Positions 1 to 13,125 of a stretch of 64,000 bases of DNA are shown here, one piece after another (position 1 is the first letter of the stretch; every line of letters starts with the position of its first letter). The translations under genes were made by a program, and so were the position numbers. The stretch spans positions 503,501 through 567,500 of the forward strand of contig NC_134963.1 in NCBI RefSeq assembly GCF_965638725.1. The letters run 5' to 3'. This DNA comes from Aptenodytes patagonicus. Its lineage: Eukaryota > Chordata > Aves > Sphenisciformes > Spheniscidae. The notes beneath the pieces were generated by a model that saw nothing but the letters and a program-made list of their open reading frames with translations, was not told where the DNA came from and ran no database searches.

Positions 1-2763
1 ACAATGAGGCCCATGTAAAGGGCATCCCACCACACATCTGCTGCAGTACAGTTTTGTGTCTTCCTCCTTGGCGCTAGGCCACTCCAGGACCTTGCATCAA
101 AGGCCCCGTGCAGTGCTGGGCTGGAACCAACAGGCCAGCTTTGATGATGACTGGGGTTTGCATCCTACACTTAGCCCAAACAGGGAGGCTAGTCCCTGCC
201 CACGTGAGAAGGCAGAAAATGCACAAATACCATCATATGAATCTGGAAAGCACTTGCATGGGGAAGACAAAACTGCAGGTCACCTTTGCTCTGTGCTTAA
301 TGACGCTTGGTCTCCAGTTCCAACATTCTAGCTCCTGAGAGTTCAAATTAGACTTTTCCCAAACATCAGTGATTATAAGTCAATGTAGCTTTTCGATATA
401 TCTCCTAAAGAGGCTTATGTTGGTGCTTACATGCTACAGACTGATCTGAGTGCAGAAATGTAAGATGTGACTCTCCGTACCAAGAATTATTTCCCTTTTA
501 GATTATATCAAGTCTCTGCAAACTTATTCAGCTCTTATATCCAGAATGACTGTATTGAAATCAAAATCAAATTCTTGTATTTGGTCTAGAGATATAATTT
601 CTCTGGCTTTGTATCTGGAAACCCTGATGCTTTTCTGGCAGAAGTTGAAAGTTTCTGCCATTTACAGACCTGTGCAAAAACTGACAGGTATAAAATTCCT
701 TTCTTGTGCCAACTTAATGCCATTTTTCTTTTGCAATCAAGGATTTAACACACACACACACACACACATTTTCTATAACTATTGCCAAAGCCTGGGGGGG
801 TGTTGCAGTCTCCCCTTTCTCCAGGGTTTCACTGATACTCGGCATTTTTTGACAAAGGATAATGTCATACTGAAAGACTAGAGCAGACTGAGCAGAACAA
901 TCCCTGCAGCCCTAACTGGCAGCACAAGCTGACCTTTCTTTCAGGTTAGACTTTTCCTCAGGTCTCTGCATGCACATCCCTGTATCTTTATTCAGGATGT
1001 ACCCATTGCCAAGTGCAACAGATAGTAACTACTCTTCACTGTATTGATGGCTCTTCCTCCAAATCACAGCTAGATATCCCTCTTCCACTCTCAACAACAG
1101 AAACAAAGGAGACTTCCCCTAATTTGTTGGTATATATGAAGCAAATAATATTCCTTGGAGATCACAGTCACCACGTTTTCTTTTTTTTTTTTTTTCCCAG
1201 AATGAATGTAACTCAAATATAAAACTTACGGAGTTTTCCCATGTCCTTTCTTGTAGTTAAAATCCAGTATTTTCCCAGTGTCATTTAGGTTTTATTATGC
1301 AGCAGATACATATTATCAGCAGCAATTTAAATGAAGTTTAAAAAATGCTGGGCAATTTTTTGTATTACTCACTGAAACTTGGTTTGTAACCAGTGTTTTG
1401 TAGGACTTATCAGCAGAAGTCTTTTGAGTATTATCTTTTTGTTGTCGCTGCTTTTTCAATGCAAGTTGCATATGAACGGGAAGGTCAGGAGCCCCAGAGC
1501 TCCGCTGCCTCTCTGCTGCTGATGGATGGAGAGATCCCTCCAGCCCCACTCAAAGTTACATAGCTTTGATCAGAAAAACTCTCAGGAGACGCACAGCCCA
1601 CAAGCATCGTGTGCATTGAAGCAGGGCTGGGCAGACACATAAGCTGATGTTAATGGTCACAGGTCCTCTGTATTGGCCTCCGGCGTCTAATCTAGGAAGC
1701 CTTTGCATTACACCAGTTCGCCCCTGCAGATATCGCCCACCCGCAAGCAGAGGAGCTGTGGAGAGGAGCTGTATCTATGAGTGAGAGGTGCTATATTCTT
1801 CCACATCCAACCCAGTGAGCCTCAGATTCCTGCATGCGTCTCTGGTCCTCACTGCCCACCCTCAGCTCTGATCCAGCCTGCCCAAGGCCCTAGCATCAGG
1901 AAGGGAACTCCTCCGAGAGGAGGTCAGGTCCATAAGCCCTGGAGAGAAGGGGAGGTGGTGGAAAACACAACAGCTCTGTTGCAGCATTGGCCCCAGGCAG
2001 CTCTTCCAGGGAGCTACGCACACACAGAGGATGCCTGATGGGATTCCCAGACGTCTGGCTCCCACTCTTGCCCACAGTTTCAAGTAAACAGTTTGGTACC
2101 ACTTCCCTTTTCAATTCCTGTTTCCTTTTGCAGGCACATGGGCAAAATGAACTCACATTCCTGAGTCAAATGGGCAAACACAGCCAAATTGATTGTGCCT
2201 TAAAATACTGTTTTCTATTCTTTCCCTCCTCTCTTTTTTCCTTTCCCTTTGCATGTGTGTTGCTGTTTCCACAGCAATGACTAAATATTGACATGCAACA
2301 TTCACCAAACAAGAAAAACGAGCACATGAATAAATATGAACTGAAACAGAGGGCTTTCCAGTGTCAGGGCTCACTGGTCTGCTCCAAACCAGATGGTAGC
2401 AAGAAAGCGCTTACCACCCACCACCCCTACCTGGGGCAGTGGGACTGCCCAGGCTGTCAATCCACAAAATTCAAATCTGGCTGCTGGCAGCACTGTATGT
2501 GTTATCACTGTGAATTTGGTGCCCAGGATGCTACTGGGATAAACTGATCATCAGGGAAAAGCCTCTCCCCCTTTATCCCTAAGAATCCATGTGAATAGTG
2601 TGAATTTACAGTATTTGCAACAGTCTCCATCCATCCGCTTGCTTGCATTCCCCAGCAGGTGTTTTCATTGAGTTACTTTTTAGAAATTTAAAGCTCAGCC
2701 GAGATGCAACATCTGTTTTTCAGCAAGATCTTAATTTTTGCACAGTTCTACAGCTGGCCTGGA
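1..2763. other. non-coding sequence, no gene seen
   Basis: Apart from the CA repeat and a T run at 1180-1197, this is unique-looking sequence with short, uninformative open frames on both strands. No exon of a known family is recognised. Confidence 0.7.
748..769. repeat. (CA)n microsatellite
   Basis: About 10-11 CA units flanked by unique sequence. Confidence 0.9.
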
Positions 2764-2880
2764 GGCTGAGGGGGTTAAATGACTTGCTCAAGTTCAAAAT
2801 GTTGGGCAGGGGCTTAGGTGGGATTAGAGCCCAGGATGCTCACAGCTTAGTCCTCGCCTTCTCTAACCACTTCTCAGCCA
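2764..2880 (-). mobile_element. MIR-like SINE remnant
   Basis: The order ggttaaatgacttgctcaag, gggattagagcccaggatgc, ctctaaccact is the reverse complement of the MIR core and 5' part (a tRNA-derived SINE). The copy is diverged and truncated. Confidence 0.6.
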
Positions 2881-3229
2881 CATGGCCTTTTTGGGTGCAA
2901 GGAAAAATTGTTCATGACATCAGGGTGTGTAATACTGTAGCTGCACGCACCAGCAAATGATTTGCCTAGAAAGAAATGTAATCAATCTCCAGTTAAAATT
3001 CAGCTTCATGTTACCCTTGGCATAGGATTCGTTAGAGTTTAGGACCACTGTGATGAGAACAGCTCAGAGAGCAGGAGATCCATTTCATGAAAGATGTCAG
3101 GTTTTAAAATTTGGTTTCACTCCAAGTGAAAATGAACACAGAAAATACTGCAGCTTTCCTCAAAGTCTGTTCTCAGCTTCTCCTCAATGAACTACATAGA
3201 TTACATTCCATAAGCCTTTTATTATCTGG

Positions 3230-4330
3230 CGTAGTTTCCAAACCTTGTCTCATTTAGATATACATTTTTGAGTGCATCCCAATTTTTTCCACATCCTTTT
3301 GAAGGGTAGGTCCAAGAGCAGGACAGAATATTCTTGCAGTGGTCTCACTAATTCCTCAGGCAAAGATAATATCATTTTCATCTCCCCCTGATAGTCTCTT
3401 CTTTTTGAGTTCAAATGCTCTTAGCCATAGTTTTGCGCTGATATTTTTGTGCTCCCCAGGTCCCTTCTAAAACTTTTAGGGCTTCACATCTTAGAAATGG
3501 GACCTCCAGTTTCCACACTGGCTCTTTGTTTTTTTTCATTTGGTCAAATTCAAGTGCATATTGATCAAACGAGCCAGAGCTCCACAGCAGTCTATGGAGC
3601 TGCTCTTCATCCTTGTTACCAACTACCACATTCACTTGTTGAGCCAGTTCCAGGTGTTATCCCTACTTAAATTTGTATTTGGTTCAATATCCTTAAGAAA
3701 GAAACTGGCTAGTATTTGGTCAAGAGCAGTGCCTGCTAGGACGCCACCAGAAACAGCCCCATTTCATCACAGTTCCTCATTTACATCTATTTTGTGTTCT
3801 ATCAGTTCCCTAACTGTAATCAACTTAAGAAATGCTACACTGCTTTGTAGAGTGTTAACTATTTTTATCAGAATGTCTTGCAGACAAACCTTATGCCTTA
3901 CAGGAAATTCTGTATTATATCAACACAAGCATTTTTATTAATGAGGCTTGTAATTCCATCAAAAAACAATATAATGTTAGTTTGGCAAAACCTATTTTCC
4001 ACAAAACTATGCTGACTGGCATGAAATATGCTACCTTTAAATTCTTCAATGCTTGTATCCAGTATCAGTCTTTCCACAACTGAACCCAGAATCAATATCA
4101 GACTAACTGACTTAATACCACCTGGGGTTTCCCGTCTACCCCTGTTCAAATGTTGGCACAATTTGCAATTCTCTTCAGTCTTGTGGAATTTCCCTCATGT
4201 TCCAAAATCTCCCTAAAACCAACAGTAGCAGGTCATATAGCTCCCGCTTCTGCTGATCTTAAAGCACTTTACTGCTTCCTGTTGAAAGTTCTCCCTGGTT
4301 TCTGATGGACCAGCGAGGATGTCATTATCA
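3230..4330 (-). mobile_element. old CR1/L3-like LINE fragment
   Basis: Read on the plus strand, phrases match the reverse complement of CR1-family elements as I remember them: a segment about an agent that 'gcaggacagaatattcttgcagtggtctcac' corresponds to (near 3318-3350), and 'tgttggcacaatttgcaattctc' with 'cttcagtcttgtggaatttccc' near 4150-4197. The copy is diverged, with no open reverse transcriptase frame. Boundaries are approximate. Confidence 0.55.
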
Positions 4331-7300
4331 CTCAAAGATATAAATATGCCACTTTTCTTTCTTTTCAAATTCAGAACAGAAATAGGTATTTATGAGTGTT
4401 GCCTGACTGAGGGACTGGTCGTACTTGGCTATAATGGGGTTCATTACTTCTGGATATGTTTCTTATTTTTCCATTGCTATTCTTACTTTGAAAGGCAGGT
4501 TTTAGTTTCCCTCTCACCCAGGGTAAGAGTGGTTATGTTAATAACCCCAGTTAACTGCACTTTTAAGCATCATTAAGCTGGAGGGGCTTAGTTTCCATTG
4601 CAGTTTGTCCTTGAATAGGTTTGATTAAGCATATGTTTAAGTACTTAATTAAGATCTGAACGATCTCTTAACTCCAAAGCGGGACACCAGCAAGTGTTGA
4701 ACTCTCATGCAGAACGAGTTGGTCCTTTCTGCAGAACTTAATATCCAGTGTCTGTGCACAGCGTGACGTTGTATTATCTGATCTCCACTGTGCAAACTCC
4801 ATCCATGGGCTTTGGGAGAGCCAGGACTCCATGCTTCAATTGTCTCTATTGAAATAGATCTTACTTTATATAGTAAATACTTACTTTATATATGCCACTT
4901 TGATCTCTTCATTTCAGGTACAGATGCTTGTGAGTAAACATTTTGTCTCACTGCCAGATCTGTGGGTTTAGACAGGTATGGAGGGCTGTAAGTAGGATCT
5001 GGCTGACTCACAGAAACATTTATTTTCATCCAATAACCAACATGGAAGCCCAGTTGTTCAAAATTGGGTTCTGTTGTGTACCGAGAGTAGTTTTCTGTAA
5101 CAGGAAGTTTTAGGTTTGCCAAGCCAAGGAAGCTATCTCAACCTTATCTCATCTGTCTGATCATATTTTTCACTGGAAAAGGCATGATTCTCCTTTGTCA
5201 GCTCATGCCATGGCATAGACATGCACAGAGACTCTGAGCGATGCTCATCAAAGTGAATGGAGAGAGTTAGGACTCGATGCGGCTTTGCATTTGTGTTGAA
5301 CGCTGCTATAGGTGATGCCTGTTGAAAACTTACCCAGGCTTTGCAGAAGTGTAAGCCTTTTTCTTAATCTGTTCCTAAGCAGAACCTTTGACTCTCACTG
5401 ATGTTACCTAGACAAATCTCTGACTATGGGTTATTTGCAAATGACTGCGTGTGATTTGCCACCTTAGACCCACATAGGTGTTTCGCTCTGCTTGGCCAGT
5501 GACATTGTTTCAAAAGGGAGGATATCCAGAATTGTTTGCTAATAAAAGTCATCGATAATCACGTGTGTAAAGTTCATGAATTTCCTGACACTTGCCAGTG
5601 TTTTCACATTAAGCCAGGGGCTGTCCAAATTCTTGTAAGTAATAAATCACATGCCTCACCCTCCACACAACAGCAGAGCCAAGTCTATTGAATAAAATAT
5701 TCACATGGTGCCTATTCATCTCCTTGTGGTTAGGACCCATTCAGGTGAGCACAGGCATCCAGTTAGTAGCTGGCATGCTGTTTGCTGGCTCAGGTGAAGG
5801 CAGCCTAGGGTTCCCACTCATCGCACCCTCTGACGCCCAAGTCGCAATGGTTTCCTTGATGTCTTTGAGAGTGGGTTATGTACAGGGCAGAAAGAAGCCA
5901 ACAACCAACCTAAAGCTGTTTTCTGTACCTGCCAGAGATGGATTTAGACCATTCCTCTGCTTGCAAAGATGCTATCACCAGACCGTTCATCTCGAGCTGT
6001 AAGTCCTCTAGTCCTTTGTGCGACTCTGTATTCAAACAAAGCAAACTGCCTGCTGCATCCCCTAAAGCAGACTGTCACAATAAAGATTTAACAAGAATAT
6101 TAATGTCATTGGCTAGAAAGAAAGATGCTGTCTAAATGATTATTTTCCTTGAGTATTTTAACAGAAGTTTTAGTGCAGTGTGAAGAGCAGCTTTGCCTGC
6201 TTTTATAAGAATTGGCAGGAAGAGGTAATATTTTAGCTGACGCGTAATCTATCTTGACTCTATTGCTTTTTTATTGTTTGTCAGAAAGGCCCTGGGGGTA
6301 AACATTATTTCTTTGTCTGTTTGGGCCCTGGCTTTGTGCCAAGGACACATTTCTCACACCAAGCATGTTTCTGCATACCGGTGGGGGATAGACTGGGTGA
6401 GGACAAATTACCAGCTCTGCACACAGGCCTCTCAGGTGCCATTTACACATCTGTGGAGAGGTCATGGGAGTCAGAGAGTGTGAGAGGGAACAGGCTGCAG
6501 GGAGCTTCCCAAGCTCCCCTGGAAGTTGTCAGCTGGCAATTTCAATACAGCATCTCACACCTTGCTGCAAACACTTGTGGCTGAAGAGCCGCAAACCACT
6601 CAGCCAGCACTTAGGGAGGCCAGCGAGCCAGACAGGTACTCTTGCTGTGTGTATAGATGAGCCCAGGCAATGACTTAGCAATGATTTGCTGATTCAGGTG
6701 AAACAAATTCTCTCACTTGGTCTCCTGCAGCATTTGATAAAGAAAGAGCTGACTTACATTCTCAGCAAAGCTCTTGAGCTTTACAGTTTGGAGAGCTCAT
6801 TTCCCTGGGTGCCAGCTCTGGAGTCAGTTTTCCTGGGACGCCAAACACACAGCAATTGCCTAGTGCGTTTGTTATCATCCACACCTAATAAAACCTCACA
6901 ATTTTATGCCTTCCTCTGTTCCACCATCTCTCTATCACCTCCTGTGTGAGTTGTTGAGATGTTAAGTCTGTGCTTTTCTGGCCTCTTCAGTCCTTGGGGC
7001 TTGTATGGGCAGTCCTCTCTCTTAAACTGAATGTGAACATCCCCAAGGCACAAGGTTTTCCATTCAGGAGATTACCATAGCTCTACTGCTGAAATCCAGC
7101 CCAGTTCTCATCTTTCGCTGCTCCTACCACTGAGGTAGAGACTGTTTGGCCTGATTTGACCAATGTAAATGCTTCTCCTCTATGTGGCAAAACCAGTTGT
7201 TCTCATTCTTGCCTCTTGACTTTAAGATAGTTTCTAGACCAGGTTTGGTTTATACCTATTGCCAAAACCAGGTTAGTTCCTGATGTCACCCACTGGACTC

Positions 7301-8965
7301 ATTGGTATTAAAGCTCTTATGCTTGGTCTCAGCATCTGCTGTGGATGGCACAGTATCGTGCAGAACAAGTCCCCAGGAAGGTGTTAACCACCCAACCTTC
7401 TCTGTAGACACTGGATCTCTGTACAGCAGAAGACCTAGAGCAGAGGTCTGATCTTATTGAAATGTGGGATATTAACTGTTGACAGTTGTAGCTCTGGACT
7501 CTGCTTTTCAAGAGAACTGAGCATAAAGGAAGCAATGACCAGCTGGGGGTTGTCAGTGAAATCCTGGGCTTTCAGCAGGGTCAAGGTCTTTCAACCAGAC
7601 CAGAGGCCCCAGGTATCCACAGCCTCTCTAGGTTTCTTCCCCAAGCAGTGAGAGCCTTTTTGTTCAATGAGCTCAACAGAATTCAAAGCAGAGCCAGCCA
7701 AGCTATAGGAAAACCTGGCTAGCAACACACTCTTGAAAAGGAAAGGAAAAGGAGGATTAAGAAGGAGAAAGAAGGAGAAAGAAGAAGAAAGAAAGAGAAG
7801 GAAAGGAACACAGGAGAAAATGGAAACACTTCCAGGTGCTGAGGTGCTCACTCAGCAGGGAGTTGTCAGGGTCTGAACCACCTATCTCCAAGGGATGGTT
7901 TTTTGGATGGTTTTGTCTCCCATCACCTAGACCACAGCAGCCCAGCCAGCTGCCACCTCCCTCTCTGCTGCTTTAGAAAGGCTTTATGTCTTGTTTGGCA
8001 CCTTTCTGTCTTTCCTCTCACCAAAAGGACTAGAGGTCTCATCTGGGTGTATCCAACTTTCCAATTTGGCTCTTAAAGCTCATCTAGGCTGACAATATGG
8101 AGAGATCCTAAAATGCTCCTTCTGCTCAGCAAAGGGATCCAACAGCCCCTGCTGGGTCCTGCTGGGTGGGTAGGCAAGAGAAGGATGCTTTCTACTTCCT
8201 CTGAGATGAGCAAGGTCTGTGTGTTCAAACAGCTGAAAGAGTATTCCCTACGAAGACCAGAGGAGGAAAGAGCCCACCTGTCTGTGTATGATTGGTATTT
8301 CTTTACCAAACAAACCCCTGTTTCAAAACTGGCTGCTGACTGTGGATTGCTAGAAGCACTGAACACCTAACCTGGGATACTCTACCAACAGCTACTATGA
8401 AACTTGTTGGTCCTAAGGTGGGGATAGTGTTAGCTGGCTTGCTTGGATGTAGAATTAAATTGCTTTTCGTATCAAAAATCTTCTCAAATCCCACTACTTA
8501 AGATTGCTGAGGGCCAAAGTGTAGAAGAGAACACCAAGCTCCTTTGGAAATTACTCAATCTTTATTTCAGCGTAAGAGTTGATGGCTCCTGTGGGTGGCA
8601 TATAAGCTGAACCTTCTCTCCAAACATGAGGACAGAAGGCTCTGGGATATATTCCATAAAACATCATCACCTGAAAACCCTACATAAACTCACAAGAGTC
8701 TCAGTCAAATATGACATTTCCAGCATCCTTCTAAGTATCTGTTTAGTACGAAGAAGTGTTAGGGGATAAAAAAATTCTTCAGTTATTATGAAGCTCACAC
8801 CCCAGCCATGAATATTCTTCATGATTTCTGTTCACTCAGATTTTTTTCAAACAAAGTAATTTAGGGAAGTCCCTCTCTTTTCACAATAGAGACAGCAACA
8901 GGCATTTTATTAGAATGAAGGTGAAGAAACAGGCACGTCTACTGTGCAGAACATAAACAGTCATC
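4331..8965. other. non-coding sequence, no gene seen
   Basis: The only structured element seen is the purine-rich tract at 7.7 kb. Open frames are all shorter than about 105 codons and have low-complexity or random composition. A single T-box half-site octamer at 6555-6562 is within chance expectation. Confidence 0.7.
7734..7806. repeat. purine-rich GAA/GGA tract
   Basis: Imperfect GAAAG, GGAGAAA and GAA units make a stretch of about 70 bp that is almost pure purine. It is low-complexity sequence with no coding sign. Confidence 0.8.
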
Positions 8966-9048
8966 TTTCAGACCTGGGTTCCGTTCCTGGCTGTGCCACA
9001 GACCTCCTGGGTGAGTCACAAGCTAACCCTGCACTGTCCTTGTGTGTG
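8966..9048 (+). mobile_element. MIR-like SINE remnant
   Basis: The run cagacctgggttccgttcct ggctgtgccac ... gggtgagtcac follows the MIR core in order and spacing. It is an old copy with no coding role. Confidence 0.65.
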
Positions 9049-12000
9049 TACGTGGTGGCTATTGAGTCCAGCAGGTCACTGAGGAAGGGAGCTTACGTAG
9101 CCAGCATATATGTAATATCTGCTTAGATCCATCTATAATCTGGTTAGAGGTCTCTATCTCATGGGCACCCTGTGCTTTACTCTACTACACCTTGTAGTAG
9201 TAAGCTAGCCTCAGAGCAGCCCACTTCACAAGCTAGCAGCGCTCTGTCGAACGAGATTATGCATTCCTCATTGAAAGCAGGCAGTGATGAGAGGCAGCAG
9301 GAAATGGGCCTGTAGATCAGGGGGTTTCCTTACATTTCTTTTACTACATCCATTAAGCTTGCTTCGCCCACATCTGGCATGTTGGGGCCTTCTAATCCTT
9401 AAATCAGCTATAATAGAAAGAATGGAAAAGGAATTGAAATTACAAAGGAGAATATGCTCAGAGCTCCTCCTTTTGTAGGGGTAAAAGCAAGGAGAGTGAA
9501 GCAGGAACAGACTTTAATATATTTGCTCTTTCAGGGATGGGTGCAAGTACTGGGCTGTTGTTTTTGTTGAAAGCTCTGGGGGCAAAGGGGTTTTTGTCAA
9601 TGTTTTACAAGTCTCTCGATGACGGTTTCAAACTGCAGCAAGAAATGTGATTCCTGGCTTAGCAGACAGGTTCTGCAAGTCAAGCTTTCTGTTTATTTTA
9701 ATATTTCAGGGATCCTTCAGTGTGTGTCACATGGACAAAAAGAAAGGGGGAAACTCCTCCTCCTGCATGAACACAGCCACAGAATTGTCTTAAAGGTGCC
9801 GAGTTCCTGCAAGCCGGATGCCAACACACACTGTCCTCTCCCTAGTCAGACCATCTTAGCAGGGAATTCCTGCTGGGCCAGCTCAGATCCATGTATACAC
9901 CTGGCTGTGGACTTGTACTAACACCATGAGTATGCTCAAGCTAAATAATAAACTAAAACTAAAGGACATCCAGCTGATGGGTTCTAATCATCTTCCAAGA
10001 GAAGTGAGAGAAACCCCTTGTCCAAGACATTTAAAACTCTGCTGGTGCCAATTGCTCATAGGACCGTAAGGAAGGGTTCTGTACTAGGGGACTTGGGGGG
10101 ACACACAGGGAGCCTTCTCCGTCTCTAATGTAGGAGATCACCTGAATCAACTACATAAAGACTCCAGAGCCAACTGTAAGGATGTAAAAATATATACTTC
10201 TAGCTTTAAGTGCTTCTATCTGTTTCTAATGGCCATAACTTGCAATTGCTGCAAGGACCACAGAGGGTTTGCTCCGGTGACTGAGGCTGCAATATAGAAG
10301 AGTGTGTTATCCTAGGGATGGGGTACATATCTGTGGTCAGCCCATCTTTGCAGTTAATGTTCTCACATGCATGTTTTCTAGAGATGCTCATGAAGGCTGT
10401 GATCAGGTGGCTGCTACATGGTGGGCCGCATAAGCTAAATTGGCCAAGCTTTTGCTGTCCAGATCCTTGAACTGGTTGAACAACTGGGAAGGCTTTTGAT
10501 AGGGATGCTGCCATTTTGGTTGTGATTTCTCCATATTTATGGTTAAGTGATTAAATTAATTGACTGATGAGCTGCTTCTGAAGTTCCTCTGGCTTTAAAA
10601 TGGCTTTCAGAAGTACAAATGACAACTGGGCAGTCAGCTGTTGAGTCTATATTGCTATCAGAAGTGGGAGAGTATTTTTTTCTAAGGAACTAGATGATTT
10701 TTGTAAAGAAAGTTTTCCCCAGCTCTACACTAAAGTGGCTTCTTGGGTTTATGCAGTTTCCTGCACAGCTCCATGTCTCTTTTGCATCCCTTCTTTCCTT
10801 CCACATCACGCTATCCAGTACATTTATGCTTCATCACTGAGTTTTGAGCACATTCCTGCCGAAGTGGAGCTGTCTGCTGGGGTAGGCTATGGACTCTTTT
10901 CAAACAAAAGGAAAGGATGTGATGGCGGCCCGTGTGCTATAGCTGATGCCACCTGAAATATAAAGATAAAGGAAGGATAGGAAAGTCATGCATCATTCTC
11001 AGAGAAGGGCAAAAATGAGGCACAGACCTCTTAGATAGGAAAGATGAGCCAGTGAAATTATAATCTAGATTCCTTCACCTTGGCAAGTACATTTGCCAAC
11101 TCTGACCATCTCGTTGCATCCCTGTGGAGGAGGTTTTACTTTTGGGCTCTGAGCAATGGAAGATGCTACAGTGACTTTAAAGGGAAGGAAGGTAGATCTG
11201 AGTCAAAGGAAGCACGCGCATTGTCCCTGTCCCCCAGCCAAGCCCATTCCTCCATGGCAGTGAGTGATTGAACAGCGCTATGATAAGGACAAAGGGGAGT
11301 TGCAGTGTTTTGAATAGCAAGCGGAAATGCCTTTAGCCTTGATTAATCTGATTGAGTTCCCAGTTTCGAAGGGAACCAGAGGGCAGACTTGGGAATTTTA
11401 GTCAAATGAGGAAAAAAGGAATCCTTGTTCCCAACAGGTAATTAATTTAATTTTACAGGAATGTTGATACTTTGCACCTATAAGTGCTCCTTCATAGCCC
11501 ATAAAAATTTCCCCGGTGCACAGATGGTTTGCTCTTAGAAAAACAAGTAAAAATTTGGTCCATTTGGTTAAAATAAGCCTCTCTACGAGGGGAATTATAG
11601 GACAATAGAGTAGAAATCTGTTAAACACATAATCCATAACCACTGAAAAGCAAGAAGCTAACAGAGCTCTTTGTCCAGTGATCTCTTTTGCACTGTGTGT
11701 CACACTCTCATGTGTGAACATCCTTCCTAGAGGGAGCCTAGAGGGAGCCTTCATTGGGTTTCCAGGTTTGGGGACAGTTTTGACATGAAGTCATTAGACA
11801 TACCAGTGTTTCTTGTCTGGGCTTCGCAGGGAATTTGGGTGGATTGACACAATACTGAACAGGTGGGATTCAGCTCTAATTTTTGAACACAGACACATCT
11901 GGGTGGGTCCTGGGTTCCCCGCAACTGAGGTGTGTGCAGCTCGTCTAAAGCCTGGTGCAAACAGTGAAAGACTGTTCCTTGCTGATTATGCCTCCTGGCT

Positions 12001-13009
12001 GATTTATGGAAGGACAAAGAGAAGTTAATAGAAATTACTGCTGCAAGCTCCCCTCCAGAGATAAAATGGTACATTGGCAGCCAGGAAGATCACTAGGAGA
12101 GCTGGCACAAAGCAGTCACCCCATGCCCTGACCATTAAGACAATGACAGACACAAATGAAGTCCTAAGAGAGGCTTGAGATGTTTTCTAGCTTAAACCAC
12201 AGTCTTGTTCAGTCATAAATGGACTGAAAACTTGAGAAAAGTCCCAGTAGACACAGCACTTTGTGAAAATTAAAATATGAGCCTCCCACATGGGAGGGAT
12301 GTATTTGGGATGCGGCCGGGGTGCTCAGAGCATTGGTGTGTGAGCCAGACAGAGAAAGGCCTGATAGAACAAACACCTGACAGATCCCAGAAAACAGCTG
12401 GGTGGAAAAAGGACAAATGAGATGATCCTTTCTCACACCAACTTGGCAACAATTCAAGTTCCCCAACATGATCCCAACCCAAGCACCCGCCAGAGCAGAG
12501 TCAGGCACGAGCCTCCAGCAATAGCCAGTCTGCAGCGTCCTCTCTCCTCTACACGTGAAAACAAGCCTGATCAGCAACCCATGCTCATGGGGTCTCTGGC
12601 TCTAGAAATTTAAAGGTCTTTTCAAGGTAAGGAGCAAATCCTCAAATAGTCAATGATGTCACCTCAGTGGACACTCAGCCAACAAAAACCCAGGCACATG
12701 CAGATGGGTCACAAATCAGGGAATGTTTTTATGAGAAAAATAGGGTCTGGGCTGGAAACAAGAGTGTGTTTTAAGCACTGGAGCAAATGCCAAGTAACTA
12801 TTCAAATGGCTCTTCAGACCTTTCTACCTGCATTAAGGAACACCTTCTCCCCCTCCTCTTTTCTGCACCAGAAAAATATCCAGCAGCACCGAGTCAGTAC
12901 CTAGGAAATTGCAAGAATAATTCCCAAGCCAATGGGAGTTACCAAAGGGCCTACATGAGACCTTTTAAGGATGTGCGAGGTTAGTTATTTCCATTGGCAA
13001 AAGGAAGGA
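9049..13009. other. non-coding sequence, no gene seen
   Basis: Mixed AT-leaning unique sequence. Short open frames on both strands (up to about 120 codons) resemble no protein family. I see no repeat array, RNA gene or strong regulatory cluster in it. Confidence 0.65.
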
Positions 13010-13125
13010 GGACATCATAAGAAGAAATCTTTTTCCGTTGTGACAGTTAGATCACGGAAATAATTCCTGGAAGATCCACTGGAGACCAGAGTACCATAGG
13101 ATAATAAATGGTCATTTTATATCAA
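13010..13125 (+). mobile_element. possible CR1 3'-end fragment
   Basis: The run agaagaaatctttttccgtt gtgacagttagatcacggaa and attcctggaagatcc resembles the 3' part of CR1 LINEs (aagaaattttttc...gtgag...cactggaacaggttcc). It lacks the terminal octamer repeats, so the call is tentative. Confidence 0.35.

Noticed and set aside
6555..6562. Perfect T-box half site TCACACCT
   Set aside because: A single octamer is expected by chance in a window of this size; it is not clustered or palindromic.
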